Positions 50,431 to 60,306 of a stretch of DNA of 64,000 nt are shown here, piece by piece. Every line of letters starts with the position of its first letter. Position 1 is the stretch's first letter. Source of the stretch: Christiangramia sabulilitoris (GTDB taxonomy: Bacteria; Bacteroidota; Bacteroidia; Flavobacteriales; Flavobacteriaceae); assembly GCF_007050985.1 (NCBI RefSeq), contig NZ_VHSF01000001.1, forward strand, positions 682,001 through 746,000, written 5' to 3'. The notes under the pieces were generated by a model. That model was not told where the DNA came from and searched no databases. It saw nothing but the letters and a program-made list of their open reading frames with translations. Position numbers and translations under genes: made by a program.

Positions 50431-52073
50431 ACTTCTGGCTCCAGCACATATAACAAACTCTTCGCCCGGCTAAGTTGGGTATAAAGACGATTCTTTTGAT
50501 AAAGTTTACCCTCTTTAATTTCTTCGAGCCTTCGCTTAAGAAGCAGAATCACCACAGGAGCTTCACAGCCTTTAAACCGGTGTATTGACGAAAAGTATAT
50601 CTTTTCTTTTTCCCGGGCTTTTACGGGATCTAAAACCTCATATTCAAAGCCGTTACTATGAACTTTAAGATCGAATTTATCTGTAGCCCCATCTGTAAGG
50701 ATCATGATCTGTTCTTTGGGCACTCTACCAACCTGATGAAGTTCCAGCAGGCTTCTTTTTAAAGAACTTGCCATATCTTCTTGTGAATACTCCCTTATCC
50801 TCACTTCCTCACCCTCTGGGACCCCATAAGAAACAGCCTCGGTGCCAATGATATCGTTTATAAATTCATTGATCTTTCCGGTGTTTCTATAGTTACAGTT
50901 TAATGGATGTTTATGCCATTTTTGTCCCTGGGGCAGCACAAAGTTACGGTCGAATATATTTTGACGCCTGTCATAAAATAATAAATACTGAGCTTCCGGT
51001 TTAAGATATTTCAACAGGGAGTTAAGCCAGCCCACCTCCATATCCTGGGCTTCATCAACGATAAGAGAATCAAACTTCTCTTCACTTTCTAAAGGTTTTG
51101 TTCGAAGTAATTCCCTGAACTTTTCCGGCAGCCCTTTTTCCCAGAAATCAGAATCCTTTTTTTGTTGATCAAACCAGCCCGGCTCCCTGAGATCTGTAAA
51201 TTCACGCATGAAATTATGAATGCTATTGGTTTCTATACCAGAGTCCAGATCTGCTTTTAGCTGGGAACACAAATAGGTATTAAAACAAAGGAACAGGACC
51301 TTCTTTCCCTTTTTATTTAAAACCTCTGCCGCGCATTTGGCCAGAACCGTTTTGCCACTCCCGGCACCGCCTTCAATGGCAAGTCTTGGATATGACCAAA
51401 GTCCGTTCAGGAAGGCTTTCTGACCTTCCTCTGCTTTATCTATATAGATATCCATATTTTCCAGCAAAGTCCTGAAATTTTCGGAAACTTCGAGCCCTTG
51501 CAACAAATCATTCTGGATGGTGCTTTTATATTCGCCTATAGAAATTCTGTTATAATGGCTATAATCACCTTCCCCTGCTTCTACTGCTATCCTTAATGCT
51601 TCCAATGGATCATCCAGATCTGTTTGATCCAGGACATTCCAGGATTCACACTGGGATGGTAAATTGCCTTTATCTACAATACCATCAGGAAACCATAATA
51701 GCCAGGTCACCGGAACCTTATGTTCAATATTGGCTTTCCAGCGCTTAATGATATTTGAGACATATCCCATCGCCTGGTTTTCAGGACCGGAGGTCATTTC
51801 CCGTGAATTCTGATACCACGCATTCTCATCGGCTTTATACTCCATACGGCCGCCCTTGACCTCGATCACATAAATATGATCCAGCCGCTCTTCCCGAAGA
51901 TCAAAAACCAGAAAATCGATCTCATAATGCTTATCTTCTTCTTTAGTCTTTCCTGTAAACCCGCGACTCCAGAAGACATCAAAATTATGCGGATCAAGTT
52001 TCTGAAGGGCTTCAAAAACTTTCCTTTCACCGTGGTTATCGTTGTAGGTAGGGAATTGTGATGGGTAGATCAT
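50427..52073 (-). CDS. NERD-domain SF1 helicase
   Basis: 548 residues. The N-terminal NERD nuclease-like domain (about 10-120) has the PD-(D/E)XK core with Asp53, Glu71 and Lys73 (EIDFLVFDL...YVIEVKGG). The UvrD-like helicase follows: Walker A EGGAGSGKTVLA near residue 236, LIVDEAQDM, LNCNYRNTGKI, IYFSSIHRFKGCEAPVV and YTQLSRAKSLLYV. Last gene of the six-gene GTPase-RecDCB operon, 23 bp after recB. NERD helicases are thought to process DNA; a link to RecBCD is suggested only by position. Confidence 0.86.
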   Translation of the reverse strand: MIYPSQFPTYNDNHGERKVFEALQKLDPHNFDVFWSRGFTGKTKEEDKHYEIDFLVFDLREERLDHIYVIEVKGGRMEYKADENAWYQNSREMTSGPENQAMGYVSNIIKRWKANIEHKVPVTWLLWFPDGIVDKGNLPSQCESWNVLDQTDLDDPLEALRIAVEAGEGDYSHYNRISIGEYKSTIQNDLLQGLEVSENFRTLLENMDIYIDKAEEGQKAFLNGLWSYPRLAIEGGAGSGKTVLAKCAAEVLNKKGKKVLFLCFNTYLCSQLKADLDSGIETNSIHNFMREFTDLREPGWFDQQKKDSDFWEKGLPEKFRELLRTKPLESEEKFDSLIVDEAQDMEVGWLNSLLKYLKPEAQYLLFYDRRQNIFDRNFVLPQGQKWHKHPLNCNYRNTGKINEFINDIIGTEAVSYGVPEGEEVRIREYSQEDMASSLKRSLLELHQVGRVPKEQIMILTDGATDKFDLKVHSNGFEYEVLDPVKAREKEKIYFSSIHRFKGCEAPVVILLLKRRLEEIKEGKLYQKNRLYTQLSRAKSLLYVLEPEV

Positions 52074-52096
52074 TGGATTAGTATTGATAATTGAGA

Positions 52097-55000
52097 TTAG
52101 GCTAATTGTTCTTTCCTAAATAAACTTTCCAAGGTTTCTACCTGTTCCAGGGTAGGTTTATTGGTATAAATTCCCGTATTCTTTCCGGCTCTTGCTCCTC
52201 TTAAATATATATAGATCACTCCGCCAAAATCACGTTCATAATTAAAATTTGGTAATCTTTGTTCGAGGTAATTTTTAAGGGCCATAGAATATATAAAATA
52301 CTGAAGATGATAGTTTCCTTCGTTCATTGCCTCCCGCATCTTCTCCTCTCCGTCATAATAGCTAAGGTGATCACCGAGGTAATTAGACTTCCAATCGAGG
52401 ATGTAATATTTGCCATTGTGCTTCAAGAGGAGATCTATAAATCCGTTTAATAGACCGCTTTTAGCCATATTCTGGGTATTGCAATGAATATCTATTCCCT
52501 CACCCGCATCAAATTCATTTAAACCAACCAGGTCTACCCATTGAGTCTGCAGGTCGAATTCCATTTCATTTTTCTTATTCCCATTTGAGATCTTTCTCAA
52601 AAGGATTTGCTCTCCACCAATACTGATGTTTGAATCCAACACATGATTGATCATTTGCATAAAACCGGCACTTAACTCGGCTTTTTTATGCGGATAATAC
52701 CTATCCAGCAGCTTTTCCAGTTCCTCCTTGTGGTGGTCCGGGCTACCACCAAAATCTATATTTTCAAAGACCTGGTGCAGCATATCCCCCAGAGTAGTTC
52801 CTTTGGGAATATCCTTAAATATAAACTGATCATAGCCTTCCGGTTTACCTGTGTTTTCTTTTGGTGTATAGGTACCGTGAACGCTGATACCGGAGAAGCT
52901 GAGCTTGCCGTATAGAAGGTCGTTTAGTTTAAAGTTAGCTTCTGAAGCTTTTCCAAAATTCTCACCTAGATTATTTTCTTGAGATAAAATCTCTACTTCT
53001 TCTTCAAGATTGATCACCTGGGAAGTATTTTCCCATTTTTTCAAAAAGTCTTTTAAAGATGAATCTTTAAAGTGTTTGTTTTCAAAAATAAAACTATGAT
53101 ATTTTGCCCTGGTAAGAGCAACATAGAGCAACCGACGATTTTCTTGTTTAAGCTGATCTTCAAAAGCAGCAGTCATTGCATTATCTCCTTTCTTTTTAGG
53201 ATAAAATTTATAAATTCCCTCTTCATCCCTATAAGAACAGTAATCATGTGTCTCGTTTGCCTGCAAGTCCAGGAAGGGGGCAATCACTATGGGAAATTCC
53301 AGTCCCTTGGCAGTATGAATAGTTAATAATTTGACCGCATTCTCATCGCTTTCCACCCTTTGCTGGTATTCATCAATATCCATTGCCGGTTCAGAAATCT
53401 TTTTTTGCAAGAACTCATAAACACCTGTAGGCTTTAACTGTTGCCGGAATTCTGCTTCCTGAATAATTTCAAGGATCTGGTTGAAATTGGTGAGGCTGCG
53501 TAAATCATTCTTTTTCATTAATCGCTCCACCACCGAAAATTGAGCCATATACTTTTTAATAGCTGCAAAGACTCCAGATTTGACCCAGGTATCTCTATAC
53601 TCTCTAAACTTATCTACTAATAGGTCTTTATCCAGTTTATTAATTTCCTCTGAACTGTAACCTGAAATAGAGTTTAACAGCGCCTTATTAATATTGCTTT
53701 CTGTCGTATAAAGGATGGCCCCTAAAATATAGAGCAAGAATTTTACTTCCGGAGCCTCCTGAAAAACTTTTGTATCATCTATAGTCACGGCAGGAATGCC
53801 CGCTGCAGTAAGCTTCTGCTTTAATTCTCTCGCCTGGGAGTTATACCGAACCAGAATTGCAATGTCTGAGGCTTTTACTTTCCTAATACCTTTTTCCGCT
53901 TCATTCCATGGAGCCTCACAACCGTGTAATAATAAATTTACAAGACGCAGCACATTGTCTTTTATCTGATCCTGATTATCAAAATCGAAAGACTGCAAAG
54001 CTGATAAACTTCCATCTTTTTTTGATAACCCGGTAGACTCCTCATTATTAGCCTCTACTGGAAAATATTCAATATGATTTTCTCCCCCTACCTCAGTTTC
54101 AAAAGGATTATCAGCTCCTAAAAAGAAACTATTGATATCGTCTATATATGTTTTGGACGACCGGAAATTCCGGTTCATCTGAAATCTTCTATTTACATTC
54201 TTTCGGGCGGCGAAATAGGTATTAAGATCAGCTTTACGCCATCCATAAATGGATTGTTTAGGATCACCTATATAGAAGAGAATTTTTCCTTTGCCAAAAA
54301 GTTCATTGTAGATATCATATTGCAGTTTATCGGTATCCTGAAACTCATCTATAAAAATTGCTTCATATTTTCCCCGAAGCTTTTCTTTTAAATCCTGATT
54401 CTTCTTTACCACTACCTCCTTATGCATTCTATTGATCAACTCATCATAAGTGATGAGATGTTTTTCTTGAAGATGTTTTTGTACTTCCCTCTCCACCTTC
54501 CTAATACATTGGCAAATAAAGTAATGGCAAAATGGTTTCTTTTGTTCTTTCAGCTCATGTAACTTCATTTTATCATCAGCAAAAAAATGATTACTTACCC
54601 TAGCATAATATTGAGGATTTTCCCTGCTAATTAATGTGCAGTAACCAGAAAAACTATTAGCGAGCTGAATAAATGTTTCCGCGTTGTTATTTGCATGAGC
54701 TCCAAGATTAGCTTCTTCAATATTAACAAGATTACTAATAATTGTATCTTTCTTCTCTATATATTCATTTTTGAATTTCTCATATTTAATGACAAAATCT
54801 TCAAAAACAGGAACTTCCTCATTTAAAAGCGCATAAGTTTTACCGCCCAAACTTTCCTTTATAACCTTCTGAAAATTTTCCAATGACAACTCTTCTACTT
54901 CTTGAAACAATGCTGGTTGAAATCCACTTATTTCCTCTCTCCAATATTTCTTCACAACCTCATTTGCAATTTCTAATACATTTGTCTGTAAGTCCAGACC

Positions 55001-55414
55001 AAATGGTTGACCGGAATCCAAAGCGTGATTGATCAAGGAGTCCTGACAAAAGCTATGGATGGTTTGAATAGAAGCTTCATCCAGTTGTGAAAGCGCCTCC
55101 TTAAGTTTTGAAATAACCAAATCCTTATCAGGATAAGTTGCAATTAATTGGGCTATGGGTTTTTCCACCTCCTTACTCTCGGCAGCTTTTATTCCTAATA
55201 GCAAAAACTTCCTGATCCGGGCGGCCAGTTCTGCCACTGCCTGGTTAGTAAAAGTAACCATCAGGATCTGGGAGATCTTTAGATCTTTCTCCAAAAGCAG
55301 TCTCAACACCAATAAACCAATAGAGTAGGTTTTTCCAGTTCCTGCACTGGCTTCTACCAAATTTGAACCTTCCAGTTTTACGGTGGTTTTATCCAACGGA
55401 TTAAAATTCTCCAT
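52097..55414 (-). CDS. recB: Exodeoxyribonuclease V subunit beta (RecB)
   Basis: 1105 residues. The helicase has Walker A VEASAGTGKTYSIG (near residue 20-30), the IFIDEFQDTD box, YIGDPKQSIYGWRKAD, NRNFRS, LLTIHTAKGLEFPIVIAP and YVALTRAKY. The C-terminal nuclease has LNGFIDLLLKHNGKYYILDWKSN and the YHLQYFIYSMAL Q-motif, all catalytic residues present, so the exonuclease should be active. A 3'-5' motor with nuclease in the RecBCD complex. Two bases separate it from recC. A little shorter than E. coli RecB (1180). Confidence 0.93.
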   Translation of the reverse strand: MENFNPLDKTTVKLEGSNLVEASAGTGKTYSIGLLVLRLLLEKDLKISQILMVTFTNQAVAELAARIRKFLLLGIKAAESKEVEKPIAQLIATYPDKDLVISKLKEALSQLDEASIQTIHSFCQDSLINHALDSGQPFGLDLQTNVLEIANEVVKKYWREEISGFQPALFQEVEELSLENFQKVIKESLGGKTYALLNEEVPVFEDFVIKYEKFKNEYIEKKDTIISNLVNIEEANLGAHANNNAETFIQLANSFSGYCTLISRENPQYYARVSNHFFADDKMKLHELKEQKKPFCHYFICQCIRKVEREVQKHLQEKHLITYDELINRMHKEVVVKKNQDLKEKLRGKYEAIFIDEFQDTDKLQYDIYNELFGKGKILFYIGDPKQSIYGWRKADLNTYFAARKNVNRRFQMNRNFRSSKTYIDDINSFFLGADNPFETEVGGENHIEYFPVEANNEESTGLSKKDGSLSALQSFDFDNQDQIKDNVLRLVNLLLHGCEAPWNEAEKGIRKVKASDIAILVRYNSQARELKQKLTAAGIPAVTIDDTKVFQEAPEVKFLLYILGAILYTTESNINKALLNSISGYSSEEINKLDKDLLVDKFREYRDTWVKSGVFAAIKKYMAQFSVVERLMKKNDLRSLTNFNQILEIIQEAEFRQQLKPTGVYEFLQKKISEPAMDIDEYQQRVESDENAVKLLTIHTAKGLEFPIVIAPFLDLQANETHDYCSYRDEEGIYKFYPKKKGDNAMTAAFEDQLKQENRRLLYVALTRAKYHSFIFENKHFKDSSLKDFLKKWENTSQVINLEEEVEILSQENNLGENFGKASEANFKLNDLLYGKLSFSGISVHGTYTPKENTGKPEGYDQFIFKDIPKGTTLGDMLHQVFENIDFGGSPDHHKEELEKLLDRYYPHKKAELSAGFMQMINHVLDSNISIGGEQILLRKISNGNKKNEMEFDLQTQWVDLVGLNEFDAGEGIDIHCNTQNMAKSGLLNGFIDLLLKHNGKYYILDWKSNYLGDHLSYYDGEEKMREAMNEGNYHLQYFIYSMALKNYLEQRLPNFNYERDFGGVIYIYLRGARAGKNTGIYTNKPTLEQVETLESLFRKEQLA

Positions 55415-55416
55415 AG

Positions 55417-58400
55417 TTATTTTGAATTTGCAAGTTCTACAGGTTCCATGATCAACTTAAAGTTGGATTTAAAATCATCGAGATTATCCTCCTTTTCAAA
55501 ATAACCATCCCTATGTTCCGTTCTCAAATATTCGGAAGGATAGCAATAAGAGCTGTCAAATTTCTTGTCGATATTTTTCCGCAGGTCTTTATTATCTGCT
55601 TCTACATCCTTAAGAGAAAAACCGAATTCGGGGGAGAAAGGCTGAATTCTTTCAAAATTCTTCAGATATAACGAAAGCCAGTCCCGTAAAGTCTGCTTCG
55701 CCTGCTCCTGTGTTACCAAACCGGAATAGGAGATTTTTAAAGCTTGTACTTCACCATCAGCTAAACAAACATAATTAAGTGTATCAGCCTGTCCACCCGC
55801 CACCAAGGATAAATATCTGAGGTAAGCAGCTAATTTATACTTGGATTTAAGCTTAGAAACCGATAAGAATAGCCCCTGTCCTCCCAGCATGGGAAGTTTG
55901 CATTTTAATGTATGATTACCGGTTTCTTCAAAGTAAAATGGTACTTCGAATTCAATTTCTGAAATTTCTTCAGAAGAAATTTCACGTAATTTTTCAGTTA
56001 AAAGATCTACCTTTTGCTGTGCATCCTCTACCAGAACTTCCCCCGGCGTCTTTAAAGGAATTATGCCTTGATTGAGAAAAAGTTCCCGTTGCTCTTCTAA
56101 ACCTGATGCAGTTTCCAGGTTCTGACTTAAAACAGCATATTTGATCTGCCATTTTTCGAGATTATCAGGTTCAAACATTTCCCACTCAGGTAAATTCACA
56201 TCGTCCTGGTAATAAACTCCCAGAACTTTTTGATAGTAATGTTTGAACGGATCTTTTAGGAAACTTTCAAGGCTAAAAAGTGAAATTTCTTCTGGTTTTT
56301 GCAAGGCATCTATTTCTTTTTTGTGCAGATCAAGTTTTGAATCCTTCCCAATTAAATAAGTAAAGTAATCCTTCTCCTTCTCTTTGAAGTATTTACTATT
56401 ATATGCGTGCAGGGCGTGTTTTATTTCTTTTATTTTTTTCCCTTTTTTCTCTGCATAATCCTGAATCTCACTAATGATGGAAGATGCCGGAATCGCTGAA
56501 TTATCCTTGATATTCTGGCCAATATAGCTTAATAACACCTTCACTTCTGCATTTAAAAAAGCCTGGAGGAAAGCTCCCCTGTCTGTATCGCCGGTTCCTA
56601 TTCGATCTTCTTCTGAGAGGAGATCAAAACTCACCTGCTGGGATTTGCGCGGGAATTCTTTAAAATTAAGCCCCAGGAAGGCCACTACTTTTTTCGGCAT
56701 ACTCACCCCTGGGTAGAGTCCGCTAAAAACAATTCCGCCCCCTCCTCTTATTTGCTGCACATCCTGTTGCTGCAGGTGGTCTTTAAAGCGGTGATAAAAG
56801 GTTCTAAAAGCTATTGTTTCGTCTGAGGTTTCCAGGCTTATCAGGTTTTGCATAAAGTTGCTGAATCGCTGTTCCTGCCAGTCCTCGGGACTCAGGAAAT
56901 CTTCAGCAATTTGCATTAGCAGTTTATGCCAGTCAGCCGCACTTCGGGCCTCTATCTTTTTATCAAGCAGTTCCTGAAGTTTTTCCACCAGTTGATACAG
57001 CCTGAATAGATCCTGGGCTTGTGCCCCATCAAAAAGATCTACCGGATAAATTTTCCTGCCTTCGATCTCTACCGGAGTCTCATCGCCTAAACAGAAGCCA
57101 TACATCAAACGTTCGAGTCCGTAGGAGAAAGAAACATAATGGGTTTCATATTCAGGATTCCCTTTGTATTCCCTACGAATGTTTGCCTCCAGGAAAGCTT
57201 TCCGAAGCAGGTCTAATTCTGAAGAAAATCCGAAGCTCTTCTGTATAGGTTCGCTCTCCAGCAGATTAAATACAGCCGAAGCCGTGAAATTCTCTTCCTC
57301 AAAATCCAGCACCTGCTCCAAGGCAGACCAAAAGCCCTCTTCGCGGCTAAAGCCCTTGCTCACCAGGGTATATGGGAATGTATGAGGTGCGGTATCAAAA
57401 ACGGTTTTTATGGCCGGAATATAAGGATCGAGCTGAGGCACATATACCGCAATATCCCTGGCGCCCAGTTTGCCATTGGCTTCATCTACCGTTTTTACCA
57501 GGTAATTATACATAGCTTCTACCTCTCGTAGTTTGGTAAAAGAATTATAGATGAGTAGGGAATCATCCCCTCCCAGCTCTCCTGCATTTTTTTCGGAAAG
57601 CAGTTCCTGTTTAATCTTCTGCAGATCGGTTTCTGCAGAAGGCAGCTCGACCTCAGCGTCAATTTTTAAATTGAGCTTTTGTAAATCATCAGCGGTCTTT
57701 CGCGCCAGTTTCCCCCATTGCTGCAACAGGGAATTTTTCTCATTCAGCTTTAAATTCGTGCGGAAGATTTGGATCCTGAATTCTGAAAAATTCTGCATCA
57801 CTTTCAGATACTGCAGTTGCAGCGGGGTGAATTGCAAATCACCGAAAAGGAAGATCTCCTTATAAGTGGATAAAGCTTCAGGTTCTTTATTTAATCGCTC
57901 TTTAAAATCAGTTGCAGTAATCAGGGCCTGATCAAATCCTGATAGCCTGTACAGGCAAGCCTGCCAGGCTTCATCCTCATTCGATTTATCCTCCTGATTA
58001 TTTTTCCAGCTTTCTAATAGTTCAGGTTTATATTGTTCATATTCTCCAAGCAAACGTGCAACCTTTTGAGCCAGGGCCAGTCGTTTTACTTCGTCATCAC
58101 CGCAGTATGTTGCTATTTTTTTAAATTCGGTTTTAAATTCCTTATTGTTAAGTGCTGAAAAAAGTTCCCATACAAGTCGGCCCCGCTCCGGAAATTCCTT
58201 GTTCTCCGGAAAAAGTTGACCGGTACACTGCTTAAAAAATGAATTGAGACTGTGCTGTTCCAGGTTGGCAATGAATCCAAGATGGACCGCCAATTGCTCC
58301 TTCAGCCAGTTGTGCTGGGCTTTATTAGGAGTGATGATATGGACAGGTTCAAACACCAGGTCCTCATCTTTAAAATTCTTCTTAATGTGATCTCCCAATT

Positions 58401-58476
58401 CCCTGGCCAACTGCAGATTCGAGTTAGCAGCTATGAAATTGAACTTATTTGGAGACATATCGATAATTTCTTGCAT
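55417..58476 (-). CDS. recC: Exodeoxyribonuclease V subunit gamma (RecC)
   Basis: 1019 residues. Degenerate helicase-like fold: HIITPNKAQHNWLKEQL and FIANLEQHSLNSFF at the N-terminus, a central IRGGGGIVFSGLYPGVSMP block corresponding to the E. coli RecC segment, FPRKSQQVSFDLL, and LFSLESFLKDPFKHYYQKVLGV opening the inactive nuclease-like domain that scans for Chi in E. coli. Shorter than E. coli RecC (1122). Start at 58476 or 58458. Encoded between recD and recB with 2-bp gaps on both sides. Confidence 0.9.
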   Translation of the reverse strand: MQEIIDMSPNKFNFIAANSNLQLARELGDHIKKNFKDEDLVFEPVHIITPNKAQHNWLKEQLAVHLGFIANLEQHSLNSFFKQCTGQLFPENKEFPERGRLVWELFSALNNKEFKTEFKKIATYCGDDEVKRLALAQKVARLLGEYEQYKPELLESWKNNQEDKSNEDEAWQACLYRLSGFDQALITATDFKERLNKEPEALSTYKEIFLFGDLQFTPLQLQYLKVMQNFSEFRIQIFRTNLKLNEKNSLLQQWGKLARKTADDLQKLNLKIDAEVELPSAETDLQKIKQELLSEKNAGELGGDDSLLIYNSFTKLREVEAMYNYLVKTVDEANGKLGARDIAVYVPQLDPYIPAIKTVFDTAPHTFPYTLVSKGFSREEGFWSALEQVLDFEEENFTASAVFNLLESEPIQKSFGFSSELDLLRKAFLEANIRREYKGNPEYETHYVSFSYGLERLMYGFCLGDETPVEIEGRKIYPVDLFDGAQAQDLFRLYQLVEKLQELLDKKIEARSAADWHKLLMQIAEDFLSPEDWQEQRFSNFMQNLISLETSDETIAFRTFYHRFKDHLQQQDVQQIRGGGGIVFSGLYPGVSMPKKVVAFLGLNFKEFPRKSQQVSFDLLSEEDRIGTGDTDRGAFLQAFLNAEVKVLLSYIGQNIKDNSAIPASSIISEIQDYAEKKGKKIKEIKHALHAYNSKYFKEKEKDYFTYLIGKDSKLDLHKKEIDALQKPEEISLFSLESFLKDPFKHYYQKVLGVYYQDDVNLPEWEMFEPDNLEKWQIKYAVLSQNLETASGLEEQRELFLNQGIIPLKTPGEVLVEDAQQKVDLLTEKLREISSEEISEIEFEVPFYFEETGNHTLKCKLPMLGGQGLFLSVSKLKSKYKLAAYLRYLSLVAGGQADTLNYVCLADGEVQALKISYSGLVTQEQAKQTLRDWLSLYLKNFERIQPFSPEFGFSLKDVEADNKDLRKNIDKKFDSSYCYPSEYLRTEHRDGYFEKEDNLDDFKSNFKLIMEPVELANSK

Positions 58477-58478
58477 AA

Positions 58479-60299
58479 TTACAGTCGGTTAGCAATTCCT
58501 GAAGCCCTTTTCACCTGCCCTGCAGCCGATTTGAGCAATACTTCTTTGGTTCCCTGTATCGTCAGGTTTTTCTTTGCCCGGGTGATCCCGGTGTAAAGCA
58601 GTTCCCGGGTGAGAATGGGCACCTCTTCCGATTTTGGCATAACCAGTAGGACATTTTTAAATTCTGAGCCCTGACTCTTATGCACCGTCATAGCAAAAAC
58701 GGTTTCCACATCTGTAAGTAAACCGGGAGAATAGCCGCGGACGACAGGCCGTTCTTTATCAGGATTCTCCTGATCGGCTTTTTGATCCTCCGTAAGGAAC
58801 CAGATCTTCACTTTTTTGTCATCATCAGGATCTTTTCTTACCAGGCCAATATCCCCATTAAAAAGTTGCAGATCGGGGTGATTTTTAGTGACGATCACCG
58901 GCCGGTGATCATAAAATTCGGATTTGGTGCTGATAAGTCCTTTCTTAGAAAGATTTTTCTCTACTGCCGCATTCAATCCGGCCACCCCTTGTTTTCCGTT
59001 CTTTATCACTGCCAGAATGCGTAATTCATTGAATTTCTTTAAGGAAGCCTCAATTTCTTCCATAGAAGATTTTTTATTCCGATCTATATAGGTTTCAAAG
59101 TTCCTGATGAAGTCTTTAAAGATCTCTTCGGAATAATTGGGATCTATTTGAATATTCTCACCCGGACCGCCATTTTCAAACCAGCTTTGGATCGCATTTT
59201 GATCGTTGGAAATCACCGACCTGCTTACTGCTCCAAGCGCTGAGTGTCTGTCAAACCTGTAGGAATGCTGCAGTTCTACTACATGATCCTGAAGTAAACT
59301 TTCTACCTCTGCCTGTGGATTAAGTTTGGTAGCAGAAAGAATTTCCTCAAGTGCATTACTTGTAGTAGCAGAAAAATAATTTTTAGCACCAACCGTATTA
59401 CAAAGATCACCCAGCAAACTTCCCGCCTCTACCGAGGTGAGCTGATCCTGGTCTCCCAGGATGATGAGTCGGGTGCTAGGATCAACCGCATCGATGAATT
59501 TTGCAAATAAGGCCACATCAATCATTGAGGCCTCATCTACTATGATGACATCTGCCTGCAGTTTGTTTTGCCTATTGTGTTTGAAATAAGGCGAAAGATG
59601 CTTTGATCCCAGTAATCTATGAAGGGTATAAGGGTTTAGAGCGTTTATTTTTTCCCGAAATCTCTCAGGTATCTTCTTGTTTGCGGAAAGGCTTTCCTTC
59701 ATACGCATCGCTGCCTTTCCCGTAGGCGCTGCCAGTTTGACCTCCAGTTCGGGATTTTCCTCAAACAACAGAGAAAGGATCTTTGCTACCGTAGTAGTTT
59801 TTCCCGTTCCCGGTCCACCGGTGATGATAGTGAAGTTGTTAAGATAAGCCATGGCAGAAGCCACTAGTTGCCAGTCGGTTTTCATTGTTCCATCCCGGCT
59901 TTCCAATAGCTTCTTGAACTCTTCAGAACCTTTTAACCAATCCAATCTTTTTCCCTGTTCTCCAGCCCCTTTTTCGATAAGGCTTTTGATGCCTTCAATG
60001 ATCTGGGTTTCATAGTTGAAGTAGCGGGTGATGTAAAAATTGTTCCCATGAAGGACAAATGGCTTTTTTATATTGCTTTCGTTACCTATTAAAGACTGAA
60101 GTTTCTTCAGCCCTGCCACAGAAAACTCTTCTTCTGTCTCCTTATCTGAATAGTCCTCAAACAAATCTTCAGAGCTGCCGGTGACATCAATACAGATACT
60201 ACCCTCAGCCAGGCTTTTGGAGGCGGCATAGACAAAAGGCTGCAGATCCTTTTGTTCTTTAAAGAAGGAGGCGAAATGGTGGTGGGGGTTGTCAGCCAT
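58479..60299 (-). CDS. recD: Exodeoxyribonuclease V subunit alpha (RecD)
   Basis: 606 residues, equal to E. coli RecD (608). SF1B helicase motifs: Walker A IITGGPGTGKTTTVAKIL (near residue 155), VIIVDEASMID, LGDQDQLTSVEAGSLLGDL, FAMTVHKSQGSEF and LLYTGITRAKKNL. The N-terminus forms the RecC-binding domain. A 5'-3' motor of RecBCD. Starts 7 bp after the second GTPase gene, so it is read from the same promoter as the GTPases. Confidence 0.93.
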   Translation of the reverse strand: MADNPHHHFASFFKEQKDLQPFVYAASKSLAEGSICIDVTGSSEDLFEDYSDKETEEEFSVAGLKKLQSLIGNESNIKKPFVLHGNNFYITRYFNYETQIIEGIKSLIEKGAGEQGKRLDWLKGSEEFKKLLESRDGTMKTDWQLVASAMAYLNNFTIITGGPGTGKTTTVAKILSLLFEENPELEVKLAAPTGKAAMRMKESLSANKKIPERFREKINALNPYTLHRLLGSKHLSPYFKHNRQNKLQADVIIVDEASMIDVALFAKFIDAVDPSTRLIILGDQDQLTSVEAGSLLGDLCNTVGAKNYFSATTSNALEEILSATKLNPQAEVESLLQDHVVELQHSYRFDRHSALGAVSRSVISNDQNAIQSWFENGGPGENIQIDPNYSEEIFKDFIRNFETYIDRNKKSSMEEIEASLKKFNELRILAVIKNGKQGVAGLNAAVEKNLSKKGLISTKSEFYDHRPVIVTKNHPDLQLFNGDIGLVRKDPDDDKKVKIWFLTEDQKADQENPDKERPVVRGYSPGLLTDVETVFAMTVHKSQGSEFKNVLLVMPKSEEVPILTRELLYTGITRAKKNLTIQGTKEVLLKSAAGQVKRASGIANRL

Positions 60300-60306
60300 A
60301 AAATTT

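Noticed and set aside
53072-53326. Frames opposite the recBCD genes (for example 53072-53326, 57551-57865)
   Set aside because: They overlap strongly supported helicase/nuclease domains and have poor composition.
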